Assembly: GCA_903844645.1 (NCBI GenBank)
Contig: CAIMUP010000014.1
Span: 31,760 to 95,759, forward strand
DNA from: an uncultured Bacteroidota bacterium
GTDB lineage: Bacteria > Bacteroidota > Bacteroidia > AKYH767-A > JABDAW01
Length of the DNA: 64,000 bases
Direction of reading: 5' to 3'
The notes under the pieces: generated by a model
Databases searched by the model: none
What the model was told of the DNA's origin: nothing
Seen by the model: the letters and a program-made list of their open reading frames with translations, nothing else
Program-made: the position numbers and the translations under genes
Shown here: in pieces, positions 46,343-57,000 of the stretch
How the letters are laid out: every line of letters begins with the position of its first letter
Position numbering within the stretch: position 1 is the stretch's first letter

Positions 46343-49300
46343 TTATCTTGTGAGGTTGACGTTGCCTACTTTGGAGTATTTTTTGATTTCGGTGTAATCC
46401 ATCAGTTTGTAATCTATTTTGTAGATATATACGCCGGCTTGGGCATCGGTTCCCATGTAGGTTCCGTCCCATCCGAGCCCAATGTCGGTGGATTCGAAGA
46501 CGAGTTCTCCCCAGCGATTGAAGATGTACATGTGGAAGTCTATGGCTCCGTCGCAGTATGCGAGGAACATGTCGTTTATCCCGTTGGAATTGGGGGTGAA
46601 GGCGTTGGGGATAAACATTTGGGATGGGCAGAATTCGCGAACGAGGACGGATGCTTCGGTGGGGCAATTGTTGGTGTCTATGACGTTGACGATGTAGGTT
46701 CCGGGGTTATAAATAATGATTTGATAGGATGTTTCTCTGCCGGGTAACCATGAATAATATTTGAATCCTTTGCCGGCACTAAGTTGCATTTGGTCGCCTG
46801 GGCAGATGGCGGTGTCTTTTCGTAATGGTATTGGCGGTGGGGAATCAATGAGGATGTTGACGGTGTCGTATGCTTTGCATCCTAAATGATTTACGCAGAC
46901 GACATAAGTGCCCGTAACGGCGGCTTTGATGGTTTGAGTGGTGGATGAATTGGACCAAGAGAATAGTAATCCTGCATTGCCGGCATTTAATAATGCGGAT
47001 TCGCCTTGGCAGAGGATTTGGTCGGGACCTAAATTGACTGTCGGCATGGTGATGAAGGCTACGTTGATGGTGTCGCTGTTGGTGCATCCGCCATTGTGAA
47101 CTATTACGGAATAAGTGCCGGGAGTGGTGATGTTTGTTGTTTCATCGGTGCCTCCATTGGACCATTGGTATGTGGCTCCGGCATTGCCACCATCGAGGGT
47201 GAGGGTTTCTCCGGTGCATAATGTTTTATCAGGACCGAGGTGAACGATTGGCAAGGGATTAAAGGTAACTAATACGGTGTCGGAATCCCAACAAGTGCCG
47301 ATAGATGCAACCACGATGTAGGTTCCTGAAGTGGTGGGAGAAATTATTCTTGTTGTTTCACCGGTTGACCAAAGATAGGTGGCGATTGGATTGCCTGCAT
47401 CTAAGGAAACGGGAACGCCAAAGCAGACACTGATGTCGTTACCGAGATTGACTACGGGTGCAGCGACGAAAGTTACGTTGATGGTGTCGTAATTGAAGCA
47501 TACATTCTGCGTAACCTTCACCCAGTAATTTCCGGAAGTGGTTACGTTGATTGTTTCGGTATTCGTACCTGTTGACCAGAGGTAATTCAAGCCGACATTT
47601 CCTGCATCGAGGGTGATATTCATCCCTACACAGAGGGTGGTATCGCTGCCGAGATAGACTGTTGGAATTGGGATGAAAGTAACTGTGATGGAATCTTGGT
47701 CTAAACATCCGTTCAGGTTTGCGATGACCCAATATACTCCTGAAGAAGTGGGAGAAATGGTTTGCGTGGTAGCACCGTTCGACCAGAGATAGGTGGAGCC
47801 TACGTTTCCTGCATCTAAGGTGATGGGTTGGTTTAAGCAGAGGGTGGTATCATTGCCAAGGTTCACGACCGGCATAGGGAGGAAGGTGATTGTTACGCTG
47901 TCGGTATCTACACATACGCCGTAATTGGCGATTACCCAAAAAGTGCCGGAGGTATCGGTAGTGATAGTTTGTGTTGTTGCTCCTGTATTCCAGATAAAAG
48001 TAGCTCCAACATTTCCTGCATTCAGGGTGAGGGCAGGTCCGGTACAAAGGGTAGTATCGTTGCCGAGATTCACGGAAGGCATTGGATTGACGGTTACTTG
48101 ATGCACTACGGTATCTATATTTCCTGATGAATCCACGACAATAAGCATTACATTATAATTCCCTGCGGTGGTATAGAAGTGGGCGGGATTCACGAGGGTT
48201 GAACTATCATTCGGTCCTGACCCATTATCCCCAAAGAACCAACTATTAGAAGCAATATGATACACGGAGGAATTATGAAACATAGTCGAATCTCCCACGC
48301 AGGGAGTAGTCCAGGTAAAGGCTGCGGTAATTATTTCACAAGGATTCCAATCGTAATTAAAATTAGGTAAGCTTAACTGGCTGGTAGGTCCGCCAAGCCC
48401 TACTCCATTATCCACATAATTGCAAGCATTGCCGGTAAGGTTAGGGAAGTTGATAACTCCTAAAGAACCTACCTGATACCTACCCATATATATCCGGCAA
48501 TCTTTGCCCATGAACAAAGGTCCAACCCAAGTAGAAGAGGTAGATCCGACCGGAGTGCGAGAAGCATTCAATGCCGCTTGCGTTGTTGCGGTGGCATCAT
48601 ATTGATAGACTTGCCCGGGGTTGCTGGTATGAACATAGAGCTTGGTATTATCAATTGAGAACTCGGCTCCATAACCTAAATTCAGATTGTTCATCGTCAT
48701 TACATTGGAAACAACGCCTGTGGAATTATCAAAATCAAACAACTCGTAGAGGTACAAATACCGTGCTGCTTTGCACAGTTTCGTTCCGATATGATTGGGT
48801 CTTAAATACCCTATTTGTTGTCCTCCGGTATTAATTACTGCCCCTAAAGATGAGGAAACATAAGTCGCGCTAACACCTGTTGACGACAATGTATATGCCC
48901 TAAAAGTATTCGTATTTATTTCATGGCTTAATATCCAATAATCCACGCCGTTAGCCTTCCTTACATACGTTTGTTGCTCGGAAGCAGGCATGTACATCAA
49001 GATATTTTTTTGTGTAGAGACCACATCCCCCAAGCCTGCCGCGAGGTTCATATCCACGACGGAATATCGTATTCCGTTCCCCGTCCCGTTTTCATCGGCA
49101 GTGAAGAGATAATAAAGGTGATTACTCCCTGGCAAAGGAACTATCATGGAAGATTGCGAACACTGGGTGAAGCCGCCCATCAATCCAAAACCATTAGGCA
49201 TTTGAACATGGTTTCTATTCCATACCAATCGCCCATCGGTGTAGAACATCAAATTCCCCGTGGTCGGGTCGCTGTAACATGCCCCACCTTCGGTTCCGGC

Positions 49301-49462
49301 AAATTGCCCTCCTAAGGCAGGAACTGGCGACCCACTATTAAAATTAAGCCCTGCATTGTTGCCAAAATACCAGTAATTCCATTGGTTCTGCGCATCCACG
49401 CTGGTTATTGTTAGTAATAATACCGCGATTAAGGCGGCGAATTGGTTTAGATTTTTTCTCAT
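46343..49462 (-). CDS. Giant surface protein with PKD domain, repeated Ig-like modules and T9SS type B domain
   Basis: 1039 residues from MRKNLNQFAALIAVLLL, where a signal peptide starts; upstream in-frame ATGs are not favoured. The first 380 residues form a propeller-like region (WNYWYFGNNAGLNFNSG) seen in many Bacteroidota surface proteins. One PKD domain follows (SWFFGDNGSGPNDSSTLVNP), then six or seven ~80-residue modules of the type VNLGNDTTLCLNQPITLDAG...WSNGATTQTISPT. The end (MFIPNAFTPNSNGINDMF ... NRWGELVFESTDIGLGWDG) is the gliding-motility-type (type B) C-terminal domain for T9SS export. Probably an adhesin. Confidence 0.93.
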   Translation of the reverse strand: MRKNLNQFAALIAVLLLTITSVDAQNQWNYWYFGNNAGLNFNSGSPVPALGGQFAGTEGGACYSDPTTGNLMFYTDGRLVWNRNHVQMPNGFGLMGGFTQCSQSSMIVPLPGSNHLYYLFTADENGTGNGIRYSVVDMNLAAGLGDVVSTQKNILMYMPASEQQTYVRKANGVDYWILSHEINTNTFRAYTLSSTGVSATYVSSSLGAVINTGGQQIGYLRPNHIGTKLCKAARYLYLYELFDFDNSTGVVSNVMTMNNLNLGYGAEFSIDNTKLYVHTSNPGQVYQYDATATTQAALNASRTPVGSTSSTWVGPLFMGKDCRIYMGRYQVGSLGVINFPNLTGNACNYVDNGVGLGGPTSQLSLPNFNYDWNPCEIITAAFTWTTPCVGDSTMFHNSSVYHIASNSWFFGDNGSGPNDSSTLVNPAHFYTTAGNYNVMLIVVDSSGNIDTVVHQVTVNPMPSVNLGNDTTLCTGPALTLNAGNVGATFIWNTGATTQTITTDTSGTFWVIANYGVCVDTDSVTITFLPMPVVNLGNDTTLCLNQPITLDAGNVGSTYLWSNGATTQTISPTSSGVYWVIANLNGCLDQDSITVTFIPIPTVYLGSDTTLCVGMNITLDAGNVGLNYLWSTGTNTETINVTTSGNYWVKVTQNVCFNYDTINVTFVAAPVVNLGNDISVCFGVPVSLDAGNPIATYLWSTGETTRIISPTTSGTYIVVASIGTCWDSDTVLVTFNPLPIVHLGPDKTLCTGETLTLDGGNAGATYQWSNGGTDETTNITTPGTYSVIVHNGGCTNSDTINVAFITMPTVNLGPDQILCQGESALLNAGNAGLLFSWSNSSTTQTIKAAVTGTYVVCVNHLGCKAYDTVNILIDSPPPIPLRKDTAICPGDQMQLSAGKGFKYYSWLPGRETSYQIIIYNPGTYIVNVIDTNNCPTEASVLVREFCPSQMFIPNAFTPNSNGINDMFLAYCDGAIDFHMYIFNRWGELVFESTDIGLGWDGTYMGTDAQAGVYIYKIDYKLMDYTEIKKYSKVGNVNLTR

Positions 49463-49707
49463 CATCATTGGTGCTTTTGTTTCAGGATGTAAAATTAGCA
49501 AAAGTTTTTTGAATGACCAAATATTTTTATCAAATCAGGCAAAAAAATTTTAACAATAGGGCAACATTCCTGATGCCTCCTCCAGAATTTTATAAAATTC
49601 CTACCCTTGCCTTCTCGGTTTATCGGCGTTCTTTATCTCGATTTCTATTGCTACGGGCAATTTTAAAAGGTCGTTTTCGGGGGATAAAACCGAATTATTC
49701 GTCGCGA

Positions 49708-49917
49708 CGGTATTCCTTGCATGGGAATGCGTTCAGACACTTGTCCGAGCCTTATCCCGTGCATCGGAATGCGTTCAGACACCTGTCCGAGCCTTATCCC
49801 GTGCATCGGAATTCGTTCAGACACTTGTCCGAGCCTTATCCCGTGCAAAGGAATACGTTCAGATACTTGTTTTAGGGTATTCCGATGCACGGGAATGCGT
49901 CAAGACATTTATTTCAG
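49708..49917. repeat. Array 12: 5 units of 42 bp with inverted ends
   Basis: The unit is 42 bp, starting at 49708. Each contains CCTTATCCCGTGCATCGGAA and GCGTTCAGACACTTGTCCGAG-like halves. The fifth unit begins TTCCGATGCACGGGAAT, which is the reverse complement of the same segment in the others. CGGTATTCC at 49708 is matched by GGAATACCG at 49933. The gap is divergent between the giant surface protein and the GT22-like pair. The plus and minus open frames are judged non-coding. Confidence 0.94.
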
Positions 49918-50049
49918 CCTCTAAATTAATAAGGAATACCGACATAACGCATTAAATAACAACTATTTATATTTAAAATATCATTAAGACGGGTTCGGTT
50001 CAAGAAAAGGGTAAATAGTAAGTTCTTAAAACTATAGCCTCCATTTTTC

Positions 50050-50057
50050 TACTTTTG
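50050..50057 (+). promoter_or_regulatory. -7 promoter element TACTTTTG
   Basis: This matches TAnnTTTG, 32 bases before the TTG start at 50090. It probably serves both GT22-like genes. Confidence 0.55.
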
Positions 50058-50089
50058 CATCCCAATAAAATCCCTAATAAAGCACCGAA

Positions 50090-51616
50090 TTGAAACATTA
50101 TTTATTAAAATACTGGGAAGAAAAACCCTTCCTCCTGATTATGATTGCCGCAGGATTCTTCCGGCTGCTGTCCGTTTTATTTTCAAAAGGATACGGAATG
50201 AGCGACGACCACTTTTTGGTCATCGAAGCAGCCAATAAATGGTTCGATGTGGCGGCAAATAATTGGTTTCCGAGTGCCACCAACAACATCACGAAGCCCC
50301 AGGGACATCCCCTTTTATACCCGGGTTTGCATGCCCTTTTATTCAAATTTTTACAAGCCATCGGCATCTTCGACCCGCAACTGAAAATGTATATCGTCCG
50401 ATTCCTACACGCCGTTTATTCCCTATCCATCGTTTATTGCGGATATAAAATTACGGAGAAATTATCGGGCATCAAAGCCGCCAAAACAGTAGGCATGTTG
50501 TTAGGAATCTTGTGGTTTATGCCCGTGATGAGCGTTCGGAATTTAGTGGAATTTGTCAGTATCCCACCTTTACTAATTGCCACTTGGTATTTTATAAAAT
50601 ATGAAGAAAAACCGCGTTGGTTTATCATTCTCTGGATAGGATTTTTATTAGGGATCGCATTTAATATCCGCTTCCAAACCATTACTTTTATAGGCGGCTT
50701 CGGCATCGCGATTTTACTGCTAAAAAAGTGGAAAGAAGCCATCCTGATCAGTATCGGATTTCTGCTCTGCACCGCCCTTGTACAAGCCTTTACAGACATG
50801 ATGATATGGCATAAACCATTCATGGAATTGACTGAATATATCCGATTCAATATCGAGAATGCGTATAATTATTTCACCCAAAGCTGGTACCTCTATCTTC
50901 TTTTAATAGGAGGGATATTGATACCTCCCATCAGCCTTTTTTTAATCTTCGGATTCCTCCGCAGTTGGAAAAAACACCTGATACTTTTCCTCCCCACCTT
51001 TCTCTTTTTTATAGCCCATTCTATGTTCCCTAACAAACAAGAACGGTTTATCTTACCGGCAATTCCGTTTGTAATAATATTAGGAACTATCGGCTGGATG
51101 GATTTTCAGGAACGCTCTACCTTTTGGAGGAATAACACAAAACTATTACACGCCTTCTGGGTCTTCTTCTGGATATTGAATTGTATTCCGCTTCCCGTGG
51201 TTTCAGTGGCTTACAGCAAACGAAGCCGAGTAGAATCTTTGTATTATATCTATCAAAAAAAGGACTTGAAAGAGTTTGTTTGGGATGAATCTTTCAGCGA
51301 CCATACTATCCTTCCGCCCATATTTTATATAGGCAGAACGGGCGGCTTTTTTTATATAAACAAAGACAACGGCGTGGATTTATTGATCCTGCATTTGGCA
51401 AGTTATGACTTTAAACATCATCCTAATTATATCATCTTTAATCAGCCCACCCACCTGGAAGACCGAGTGAAAACAATGAAGATTGCATTCCCGAATATGA
51501 CTTATGAAACGACCATCGAACCAGGATTCATTGACAACCTGTTGCATAAAATGAACCCTAATAATGTCAACTATGCTTGCTACATTTACAAGACCAACGA
51601 AGTAGAAAAGAAGTAA
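50090..51616 (+). CDS. GT22-like (Alg9/PIG-B family) membrane mannosyltransferase, first paralogue
   Basis: 508 residues from TTG 50090; no ATG gives a complete N-terminus. The first loop has KGYGMSDDHFLVIEAANKW, the Asp-Asp motif of GT-C enzymes, and a later loop has FPNKQERFILPAIPF, which resembles the H-K-E-x-R-F signature of GT22 mannosyltransferases, with N-K-Q in place of H-K-E. About ten membrane helices and a soluble C-terminus of ~100 residues follow. Its stop codon overlaps the start of the second paralogue by one base. The donor is probably a lipid-linked sugar; the acceptor is unknown. Confidence 0.8.
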   Translation: MKHYLLKYWEEKPFLLIMIAAGFFRLLSVLFSKGYGMSDDHFLVIEAANKWFDVAANNWFPSATNNITKPQGHPLLYPGLHALLFKFLQAIGIFDPQLKMYIVRFLHAVYSLSIVYCGYKITEKLSGIKAAKTVGMLLGILWFMPVMSVRNLVEFVSIPPLLIATWYFIKYEEKPRWFIILWIGFLLGIAFNIRFQTITFIGGFGIAILLLKKWKEAILISIGFLLCTALVQAFTDMMIWHKPFMELTEYIRFNIENAYNYFTQSWYLYLLLIGGILIPPISLFLIFGFLRSWKKHLILFLPTFLFFIAHSMFPNKQERFILPAIPFVIILGTIGWMDFQERSTFWRNNTKLLHAFWVFFWILNCIPLPVVSVAYSKRSRVESLYYIYQKKDLKEFVWDESFSDHTILPPIFYIGRTGGFFYINKDNGVDLLILHLASYDFKHHPNYIIFNQPTHLEDRVKTMKIAFPNMTYETTIEPGFIDNLLHKMNPNNVNYACYIYKTNEVEKK

Positions 51617-53151
51617 TGAAGTTAAGAAATACCATCCAGAACTATTGGCAAGAAAAACCCTTGTTGTTGATCCTTTTTATGTCAGCCTTCTTTCGTTTGT
51701 TGGCCGCCATCTTTTCTAAAGGGTACGGTATGCACGATGATCACTTCTTAGTCATCGAAGCGGCACAATCATGGGTGGATGGTACGGATTATAACGATTG
51801 GATTCCGGGCATTACAAAGACCGTAACACATCCGTCAGGACATCCTTTGCTTTATTCAGGATTACATTATTTGTTATTCAGGTTCTTACAAGCAATTGGT
51901 ATTTTCGATCCACAAATAAAGATGTATGTTGTTCGATTTATCCTTGCGCTTTATTCCCTATCTATAGTTTATTTCGGATATAGAATTGCAGAAAAACTGT
52001 CCGGCATAAAGGCAGCTAAAACGGTAGGGTTACTTCTTGGGTTACTGTGGTTCATGCCTAACATGAGTGTTCGTAGTTTGGTGGAATTGAGTTGCATCCC
52101 TCCCCTGCTTTACGCGACTTGGTTAGTGATTAAGAACGAAGGCAACGGCAAATTGATTCCATTTTTATTCATAGGGTTTTTATTAGGCATAGGATTTAAT
52201 ATCCGCTTCCAAACTGTAACTTTTATCGGTGGCTTTGGTTTGGCATTACTCCTATTGAAAAGGTGGAAAGAAAGTATCTTCGTTATATTTGGATTCATCC
52301 TTTGTATAGTCATCGTTCAAGCTTGTACAGATATGATAATTTGGAAGAAACCTTTCATGGAATTAACCGAATATATCCGATACAATATCGAAAGCGCGAC
52401 CACTTACGGCGTACAAAAATGGTACAATTACTTTTTACTATTAGGAGGAATTTTAATACCCCCGATCAGCTTATTCATCTACTTTGGATTTGGGTATAGC
52501 ATGTTCAACAACTGGAAGAAACACTTAATTCTTTTTCTTCCTTCCTTGCTTTTCTTTATTGCCCATTCTTCTTTCCCGAACAAGCAAGAGCGTTTTATTT
52601 TCCCTGCAATTCCATTCATCATCACCTTAGGGATTATCGGGTGGATGGAGTTTCAAAATGGATCTTTGTTCTGGCAAAGGAATCCCAAGTTGATGCGAGG
52701 GTGTTGGATATTCTTCTGGGTGTTAAACTGTATTCCTCTTGCTGTTGTATCAGTGTCTTATTCCAAGAGGAGCCGCGTAGAATCTATGGTTTACCTATCT
52801 CATAAAACAGATATTAAATACATAATGATTGAAGAATCCCAACACGATGATTTCATGCAGCCGCCTTTGTTTTATTTAAGGAAATGGGGTCATGTTTTCG
52901 ATGTTACCAAGAATAATCCGTTGGATTCTTTCAAGGTGATGGTGATGACGAATCCTATTGCGCAACGCCCTAATTACATCGTTTTTGTTCAGGAAGATAA
53001 TATCGAAAAGCGTGTCAGCGATATGAAAACGGTGTTCCCGAAACTCTCTTATGAAACAACTATCGAACCGGGATTTCTGGATAAGTTTATGCACCGCATC
53101 AACCCAAGAAATACCAATTACATTTGCTTTATTTATAAAACTAACGACTGA
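51616..53151 (+). CDS. GT22-like membrane mannosyltransferase, second paralogue
   Basis: 511 residues from ATG 51616, which overlaps the TAA of the upstream gene (TAATG); an in-frame earlier start lies inside that gene. The sequence aligns with the first paralogue along its whole length (KGYGMHDDHFLVIEAAQSW, FPNKQERFIFPAIPF, and the end YETTIEPGFLDKFMHRINP). This is a recent tandem duplication kept in one translationally coupled unit. It ends directly at the stop of the converging metzincin-like gene, with no bases between. Confidence 0.82.
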   Translation: MKLRNTIQNYWQEKPLLLILFMSAFFRLLAAIFSKGYGMHDDHFLVIEAAQSWVDGTDYNDWIPGITKTVTHPSGHPLLYSGLHYLLFRFLQAIGIFDPQIKMYVVRFILALYSLSIVYFGYRIAEKLSGIKAAKTVGLLLGLLWFMPNMSVRSLVELSCIPPLLYATWLVIKNEGNGKLIPFLFIGFLLGIGFNIRFQTVTFIGGFGLALLLLKRWKESIFVIFGFILCIVIVQACTDMIIWKKPFMELTEYIRYNIESATTYGVQKWYNYFLLLGGILIPPISLFIYFGFGYSMFNNWKKHLILFLPSLLFFIAHSSFPNKQERFIFPAIPFIITLGIIGWMEFQNGSLFWQRNPKLMRGCWIFFWVLNCIPLAVVSVSYSKRSRVESMVYLSHKTDIKYIMIEESQHDDFMQPPLFYLRKWGHVFDVTKNNPLDSFKVMVMTNPIAQRPNYIVFVQEDNIEKRVSDMKTVFPKLSYETTIEPGFLDKFMHRINPRNTNYICFIYKTND

Positions 53152-53709
53152 TTAATTCGGTCTTACGCAAGATGCATGCAACTGTGTGGCGGCAAGGGTC
53201 CCTATTCGGTAAGGCACGGTGTAGGGGCGAAATCTCGCTTTGCGTTTGGAATGACAAAAGCCTAAAACATGGCAATATTCATGAAGTAATTGTGCAGCCA
53301 AATACTCAACGCCATTATCCGAAACATAGCGTTTGTTGATGTGGATAACATTCTTTTTATCGGTGGTGCTCGCCTCTTCATTCGCAGTATAATCAAACGC
53401 CACTTTCAGATTAATGACATTATCGGCTTGTGTCCCTTCCTCTTGACCGGAGCGAATGAGGGCAATGATTTCTTTATTATTTTTACCGTTTTTCCGGAGG
53501 CATTTCACTTTCAAAAATGCTTCTTCAAATTCTTTAGAATTTACAAGAGTTGCCAACAGGACGGTTGCGCTATCGAGCTTGCCGGCAAATTGTTGATCAT
53601 CGAAATTGTTGGTTTGATTGCCCAGGCTGTCAAAGGGCTGTGTTTGCACTTTTGTTTGAGCCATGCAGAGGCTTGCGGTGAGGATTAAAATAAGGGTTAA
53701 AAGTTTCAT
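53152..53709 (-). CDS. Small secreted metzincin-like zinc protease
   Basis: 185 residues from MKLLTLILILTASLCMAQ, a signal peptide; the longer frame upstream is excluded by the promoter-like TAAATTTG at 53776-53783 and by composition. The motif HEYCHVLGFCH fits HExxHxxGxxH, the zinc site of metzincins. The rest is unlike any metzincin I know, and no Met-turn is clear. The C-terminus (RIGTLAATQLHASCVRPN) has a possible disulfide with the HEYC or FCH cysteine. The zinc motif is solid; catalytic activity is inferred. Confidence 0.75.
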   Translation of the reverse strand: MKLLTLILILTASLCMAQTKVQTQPFDSLGNQTNNFDDQQFAGKLDSATVLLATLVNSKEFEEAFLKVKCLRKNGKNNKEIIALIRSGQEEGTQADNVINLKVAFDYTANEEASTTDKKNVIHINKRYVSDNGVEYLAAQLLHEYCHVLGFCHSKRKARFRPYTVPYRIGTLAATQLHASCVRPN

Positions 53710-54079
53710 TGTAATTTGTGTTTGTTGTTTGTTAGAAATTTTGTTTTGCGGAATTAAGTGTTCAGTTTGATGCGGCAAATTTATAAAACATTTCTTAGTT
53801 CCAAACTTTATCCAAAAAAAATAAACCGAATGCACCCTTCATTACCTAAAACAAATCCTTCAAAACCGGAGGGTGGAAGTTACTTTTGGGACATTAATTC
53901 AAAGAGTTTTCACCTTTTTAAATGGTGGACAACGGGAATTCAGTCATTTTTCTCATTTCTTCTGCCTCATCTCAAGCTCCGACAGTCATCCACGAAGCTT
54001 GAGATGAGGCGGAAGAAACGGTATGAGGTTTAAAGTTTAAGGTTTAAGAACAGACCAAAACTTTAAACCTTAAACCCAT
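53710..54079. other. 370-bp gap with two hairpins, no 21-bp array
   Basis: The only gap longer than 330 bp in this window without an array. It holds a -7-like TAAATTTG for the metzincin gene (53776-53783) and two inverted repeats: CTTCTGCCTCATCTCAAGCT (53959-53978) with AGCTTGAGATGAGGCGGAAG (53996-54015), and GGTTTAAAGTTTAAGG (54028) with an imperfect partner up to 54074. A shorter relative of the second, GGTTTAAAGTTTAAGG, is at 46261. Confidence 0.6.
53959..54015. repeat. Strong 20-bp stem-loop after the giant Kelch/PKD gene
   Basis: 20-bp arms with one mismatch and a 17-base loop. It stands 65 bases beyond the stop of the minus-strand gene at 54080 and may end its transcript together with the second hairpin at 54028-54074. 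Confidence 0.75.
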
Positions 54080-57000
54080 TTACCGAATCAGGGTAATAAA
54101 TCCGTGGTCGGCGTAGGGTGCTTTGTTGAAATCAATGCCGGTGAAGATATAGTAATAGGTGCCATCAGTGCAATCGCCACCAGTGTTATTCACCTTGCCA
54201 TTCCACTGTAGTTTTGTGTCTATACTTTCAAATACTTTCAAGCCCCAACGATTAAAAATAAGGAGGTGATAGTTAGTATATCCATCGGTAATGATATTAA
54301 AGAAATCGTTCTTGCCATCATTATTTGGGGAGAAGGTGTTTGGGATGGAGAGTTCACAATTCTCTACGGTAATCAACAAACCAGTACTATCAGGAGTGTT
54401 CATGCAACGGTTGGTAGAGTTGGAAGCAATAAGGTACACATGATACGTTCCGGTGTCGTAAAGATGGGTAGGATTCAGGGTGGAAGAAACTCCTCCATCA
54501 CCAAAGTACCAATAATAGGTTGCTGCATTTATGCTGCCATTCGAGAAGTTGACTAGCAATGGCGAACAACCATTAACAGGTTCGGCAGTGAAGATACTTT
54601 TTACGGTAATCGGTTCATCCACCGTGATTAAACTTTGTTTAATGGCGGTATCTGTTACTACACCGCAAGGACCGCTGTTGGTGGTGATTAAAGTAACCGT
54701 GTAGGTTCCGGAACTAATGTAAGTATGTGTGGCATTGAAGGTAGAAAGGATGGTGCTATCTCCGAAATTCCAAATATAAGAAATGCCGTTGGTGCTGGTG
54801 ATATTGAAGTGAACAGTGAGCGGATTGCAGCCAGAAACACTATCTTGGGTGAAAGAACTTGTTACTATAGGCAGGGTATTGATGGTGATGTAATTGGTTT
54901 GAATCATGGTATCATTGCAGCCACCCGCATTGTATGCTATCAAAGTAATGGTATAGATGCCTGATGTGTTATAAGTAAAGGAAGGATTGGAGGCGGTGCT
55001 GGTATTGCTGTTGCCTAAATCCCAAAGGTAAGATGTTGCGTTGCTGCTGTTATTAATAAAATGAACCGTGAAAGGAGAACATCCTGTTAAGGTATCGGCA
55101 TAAAACAAAGCATGGGCTTGCGGATTCACGGTTATAGTAGTGGTCGAAGTATCAGTAACTACGCCACAGATGGAGGTGTTAGTCGTTATTAAATTTACTG
55201 TAAATGTTCCTGATGAATCGTAAATGTGGGCAGGATTATTTTGTGTACTGGTATTATTATCTCCAAAATTCCATAGATAACTGGTTCCATTGGTGCTGGT
55301 GTTATTGAATGAAACGGTTAATGGATTGCAGCCCGATAATGGCATAGCAGTGAACGAACTTGTGATAACAGGTAAAGAAAGAATAGTAATATAATTGGAA
55401 CGAATCATCGTATCATTGCAACCACCCGCCCCATATGCAATTAGTGTAATAGTATAAATTCCTGATGAATCATAAATATAAGAAGGATTGGTAAGGATGC
55501 TTGTATCATTATTGCCAAAGTTCCATAGATAAGAGGTGGCGTTACTGCTGGTGTTGATAAAAGTAACTGTAAGTGGTGAGCAACCCGTCAATGTATCTGC
55601 GGTGAAGGAAGCGTGGGCATTTGCATTAACGGTAACTGCTCTCGATGCAGTGCCTGTGCAACCAAAACCATTGGTAACGGTAACGATATAGTTATTGGTG
55701 GTAGTAACGATAATGCTTTGCGTGGTGGCACCTGTACTCCAATGATATTGTGCAAAAGAACCTGCGTCTAATAAAGAAGTATCTCCAGAACAAATTGAAC
55801 TGTCGCCAGTAATAACAGGTAAAGGAGTCGAAACATGTATAGTAATTAATGAAGTATCATTTGCACTGCAATTGTTATTTGTTATTAACATAACTATATA
55901 GGTGCTATCATGAGTATAAATATGAGTAGGATTAAAAGTCGTATCGTAGCTATTATCTCCAAAACTCCATATATAATTGGTGCTATTGGAACTCGTATTA
56001 TTAAAAGTAACTGTCAATGGACTGCAACCATTTAATGGCAGAGCAGTAAAATTACTAACAGAAGCATTCATTGGCATATAAGGACATGTACAATCAGGAA
56101 TAAATCTCCACATGTCATTTTTATAATATAAAATACTACCACCAAACATCCATAAATTTCCTGAATTATCAGTCCATCCCACACCCCCAGAACGACTTGA
56201 AGGCATGTTTGTAGGACTTGGAACTAATATGGTTCCATAAGAACCAGGCTGGTCAGGAATAACACTACCGCTCATCCAAGTCCATTCATTGGTATTAACA
56301 TTATAATTCCACATATCATTATATTGTATTACATCAGTACCTCCCCCAAAAAAAACAAAATTATCATTTGGGCGGGTCCAGCATACTCTGCTCTCCCGAC
56401 GAGCTTTAGGGATATTGTTTACTGATGGTAAGCATTGCGTACCACTAACTCCAATAGTATCATACGGCGTATTTGGTCCACTCATCCATGTCCATTCATT
56501 AGTTGTTGGATTAAATCGCCACATATCATTGCGATACCCAGTATTAATGCCTGCACCACTAAACATCCAAAAGTTTCCCTGACTGTCTTTCCATTTAGCA
56601 TAACACCATCGCGCACCTGGCTCATTTGTAGGGGAAGGGATGTTAATAATTCCATAAACAGGGGGTTGATTTACAATGTTAGCTCCTTTCATCCAAGTCC
56701 ATTGATTAGTTGAAATATCAAATTTCCATAAATCGGAAAGACTGCCAAGAGTATTTCCACCACCAAACAACCATAAACAGTTATTATTATCTGCCCATGA
56801 TGCACTTGTTTCAAATCTTGCTGGAGGATTGTTTGCAGGATCAGAGATTAAAATGGTTCCATAATGACCAGGATCATTGAGAGTCGTTGGTCCTGCCATC
56901 CAAGCCCATTCATTGGTTGCAATATTATATTTCCATAAATCGCTATAAATTCCCTTACCACCAAATAGCCATAAATTACCAGCAGTATCTACCCATGTAC

